DNA of 7,319 nucleotides from Burkholderiales bacterium (GTDB lineage Bacteria; Pseudomonadota; Gammaproteobacteria; Burkholderiales; SG8-41). The notes beneath the pieces were generated by a model. The model did no database searches. It was not told the DNA's origin and worked only from the letters and a program-made list of their open reading frames with translations. The stretch spans positions 1 through 7,319 of the forward strand of contig SYEN01000511.1 in the NCBI GenBank assembly GCA_005800795.1. The letters run 5' to 3'. Of the stretch, positions 6,154-7,319 are shown one piece after another. How positions within the stretch are numbered: the first letter of the stretch is position 1; the number at the start of each line of letters is the position of its first letter. Position numbers and translations under genes: made by a program.

Positions 6154-7319
6154 TTAGGCCAGTTTAGCCAACTGCGCATTGATATCCGCCAGCGTCTTTT
6201 CAAAATTAGCAAGGCGTTCGCGTTCCTGTGCCACCACGGCGGGTGGCGCCTTGTCGACAAATTTCGCGTTCGACAGCTTGCCATGGGCCTTGGTGATCTC
6301 GCCGCTGATGCGGGCCTGTTCTTTTTCGAGGCGTGTTTTTTCGGCGGCTTTGTCGATCTCGACTTTCAGCATCAGCTTGAACGCACCTACGATGGACACG
6401 GGCGCGTCGGCTCCGGGCAGCGTGTCGACGATCTGCACATCGGTCAGCCGCGCGAGCGACGTCATATACGGCGAGTAAGCCGCGAGTTGCACAGCATCAC
6501 CTTGCGCAATCAGAGGTACCTTGGTGCCAGGCTGCAGGTTCATTTCGCTGCGCAGCGTGCGGCAGGCGTTGATGAGTTGCTTAAGCGCCTCGATATCGGA
6601 TTCAGCGGCGGCATCGATCTTGGCCGGCTCGCTTTGCGGATAGCGTTGCAGCATAATCGACTTGCCATTCTTGCTGGCGAGGGGCGCCACGATCTGCCAA
6701 AGTTCCTCGGTGATAAACGGTATCACCGGATGTGCCAGGCGCAGTGTCGATTCCAGCACACGCACCAGTGTACGGCGCGTGGCGCGCTGCCGCGCCTCGT
6801 TGCCCGATTGCATTTGAACCTTGGCGAGTTCCACGTACCAATCGCAGTACTCATCCCACACCAGTTCGTAGATTGCGCGCGCGAGATTGTCGAAACGATA
6901 CTCGCCGAACGCTTTGGCGACTTCGGCCTCGGCACGTTGCAAACGGCTGATAATCCAGCGGTCTGCCGTGGAAAATTCCAGCGGGGCTGATTCGTCGAGG
7001 CCCACATCCTTGCCATCACAATTCATTAGCACAAAGCGCGTGGCATTCCACAGTTTATTGCAGAAGTTGCGATAGCCGTCGCAGCGTTGCAAATCAAACT
7101 TGATGTCGCGGCCCGGCGAGGCGAGGCTGGCGAAAGTAAAGCGCAGCGCGTCGGTGCCGAACGCGGCGATGCCGTCAGGAAAATGTTTTTTGGTGGTTGC
7201 GGTGATCTTCTCGGCTTGGCGCGGATCCATCAGGTTGGCGGTACGCTTGGCCACCAGTGCGTCGAGCGTGATGCCATCGACGATATCTAGCGGGTCGAGC
7301 ACGTTGCCTTTCGACTTGG
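6154..7319 (-). CDS. valS: Valyl-tRNA synthetase (C-terminal part)
   Basis: This cytoplasmic class I aminoacyl-tRNA synthetase charges tRNA-Val with valine. The gene runs off the right edge; 387 codons are visible. The first visible residues are KSKGNVLDPLDIVDGI, the second half of the KMSKS catalytic loop and its usual valS continuation. Then come LASPGRDIKFDLQRCDGYRNFCNKLWNATRF, the anticodon-binding domain (DRWIISRL, YELVWDEYCDWYVELAK, HPVIPFITEELWQ), and the C-terminal coiled-coil arm of about 70 residues (complement of about 6154-6370, rich in Lys, Glu and Ala) that is specific to ValRS and contacts the tRNA. ASPGRDIKF and FCNKLWNATRF separate ValRS from IleRS and LeuRS. The nucleotide-binding and editing domains lie outside the window. 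No terminator is seen after the stop, so some readthrough into the MFS gene is possible. Confidence 0.97.
   Translation of the reverse strand, partial: KSKGNVLDPLDIVDGITLDALVAKRTANLMDPRQAEKITATTKKHFPDGIAAFGTDALRFTFASLASPGRDIKFDLQRCDGYRNFCNKLWNATRFVLMNCDGKDVGLDESAPLEFSTADRWIISRLQRAEAEVAKAFGEYRFDNLARAIYELVWDEYCDWYVELAKVQMQSGNEARQRATRRTLVRVLESTLRLAHPVIPFITEELWQIVAPLASKNGKSIMLQRYPQSEPAKIDAAAESDIEALKQLINACRTLRSEMNLQPGTKVPLIAQGDAVQLAAYSPYMTSLARLTDVQIVDTLPGADAPVSIVGAFKLMLKVEIDKAAEKTRLEKEQARISGEITKAHGKLSNAKFVDKAPPAVVAQERERLANFEKTLADINAQLAKLA

Overview
The window looks like ordinary chromosomal DNA from a Gram-negative proteobacterium, most likely a betaproteobacterium. The evidence is a GC-rich coding bias, a PEP-CTERM exported protein, a Tat-exported FecR-domain protein, a lipoprotein with a clear lipobox, and the Faxc-type glutathione transferase, DUF2269 and DUF4126 proteins common in that group. 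I cannot place it at genus level. Both edges cut through genes: a DUF2269 membrane protein at the left edge and valS (valyl-tRNA synthetase) at the right.

Layout, left to right. (1) The 3' end of a DUF2269 membrane protein (+) converges with a PEP-CTERM protein gene (-) across a strong two-way hairpin terminator. (2) An AT-rich 370-bp gap follows, from which the PEP-CTERM gene and a FecR-domain gene diverge. (3) The FecR gene (+) is interrupted by an in-frame TAA about halfway, yet the same frame stays open and conserved-looking to its natural end. It converges with a DUF4126 membrane protein gene (-) with only one base between the two stop codons. (4) A 170-bp gap separates the divergent DUF4126 gene and a Faxc/metaxin-like glutathione transferase gene (+). 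(5) Next come two small + strand genes, a Kbp/YgaU-like stand-alone LysM protein and a proline-rich lipoprotein, ending in a second strong two-way terminator. (6) Two - strand genes finish the window: an MFS_3-type exporter and, upstream of it, the C-terminal 387 codons of valS.

The genes do not form one pathway. Most are single-gene units with their own start signals. The only plausible co-transcribed pairs are LysM with the lipoprotein, and possibly valS with the MFS gene. Several products are envelope-directed: PEP-CTERM, Tat-FecR, the lipoprotein and three membrane proteins.

I found no RNA gene, CRISPR array, insertion sequence, phage gene or defence system, and no clear candidate for a new system. 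The points most worth a second look are the interrupted FecR gene, an inverted repeat that would bury the MFS ribosome-binding site, and the LysM/lipoprotein pair.
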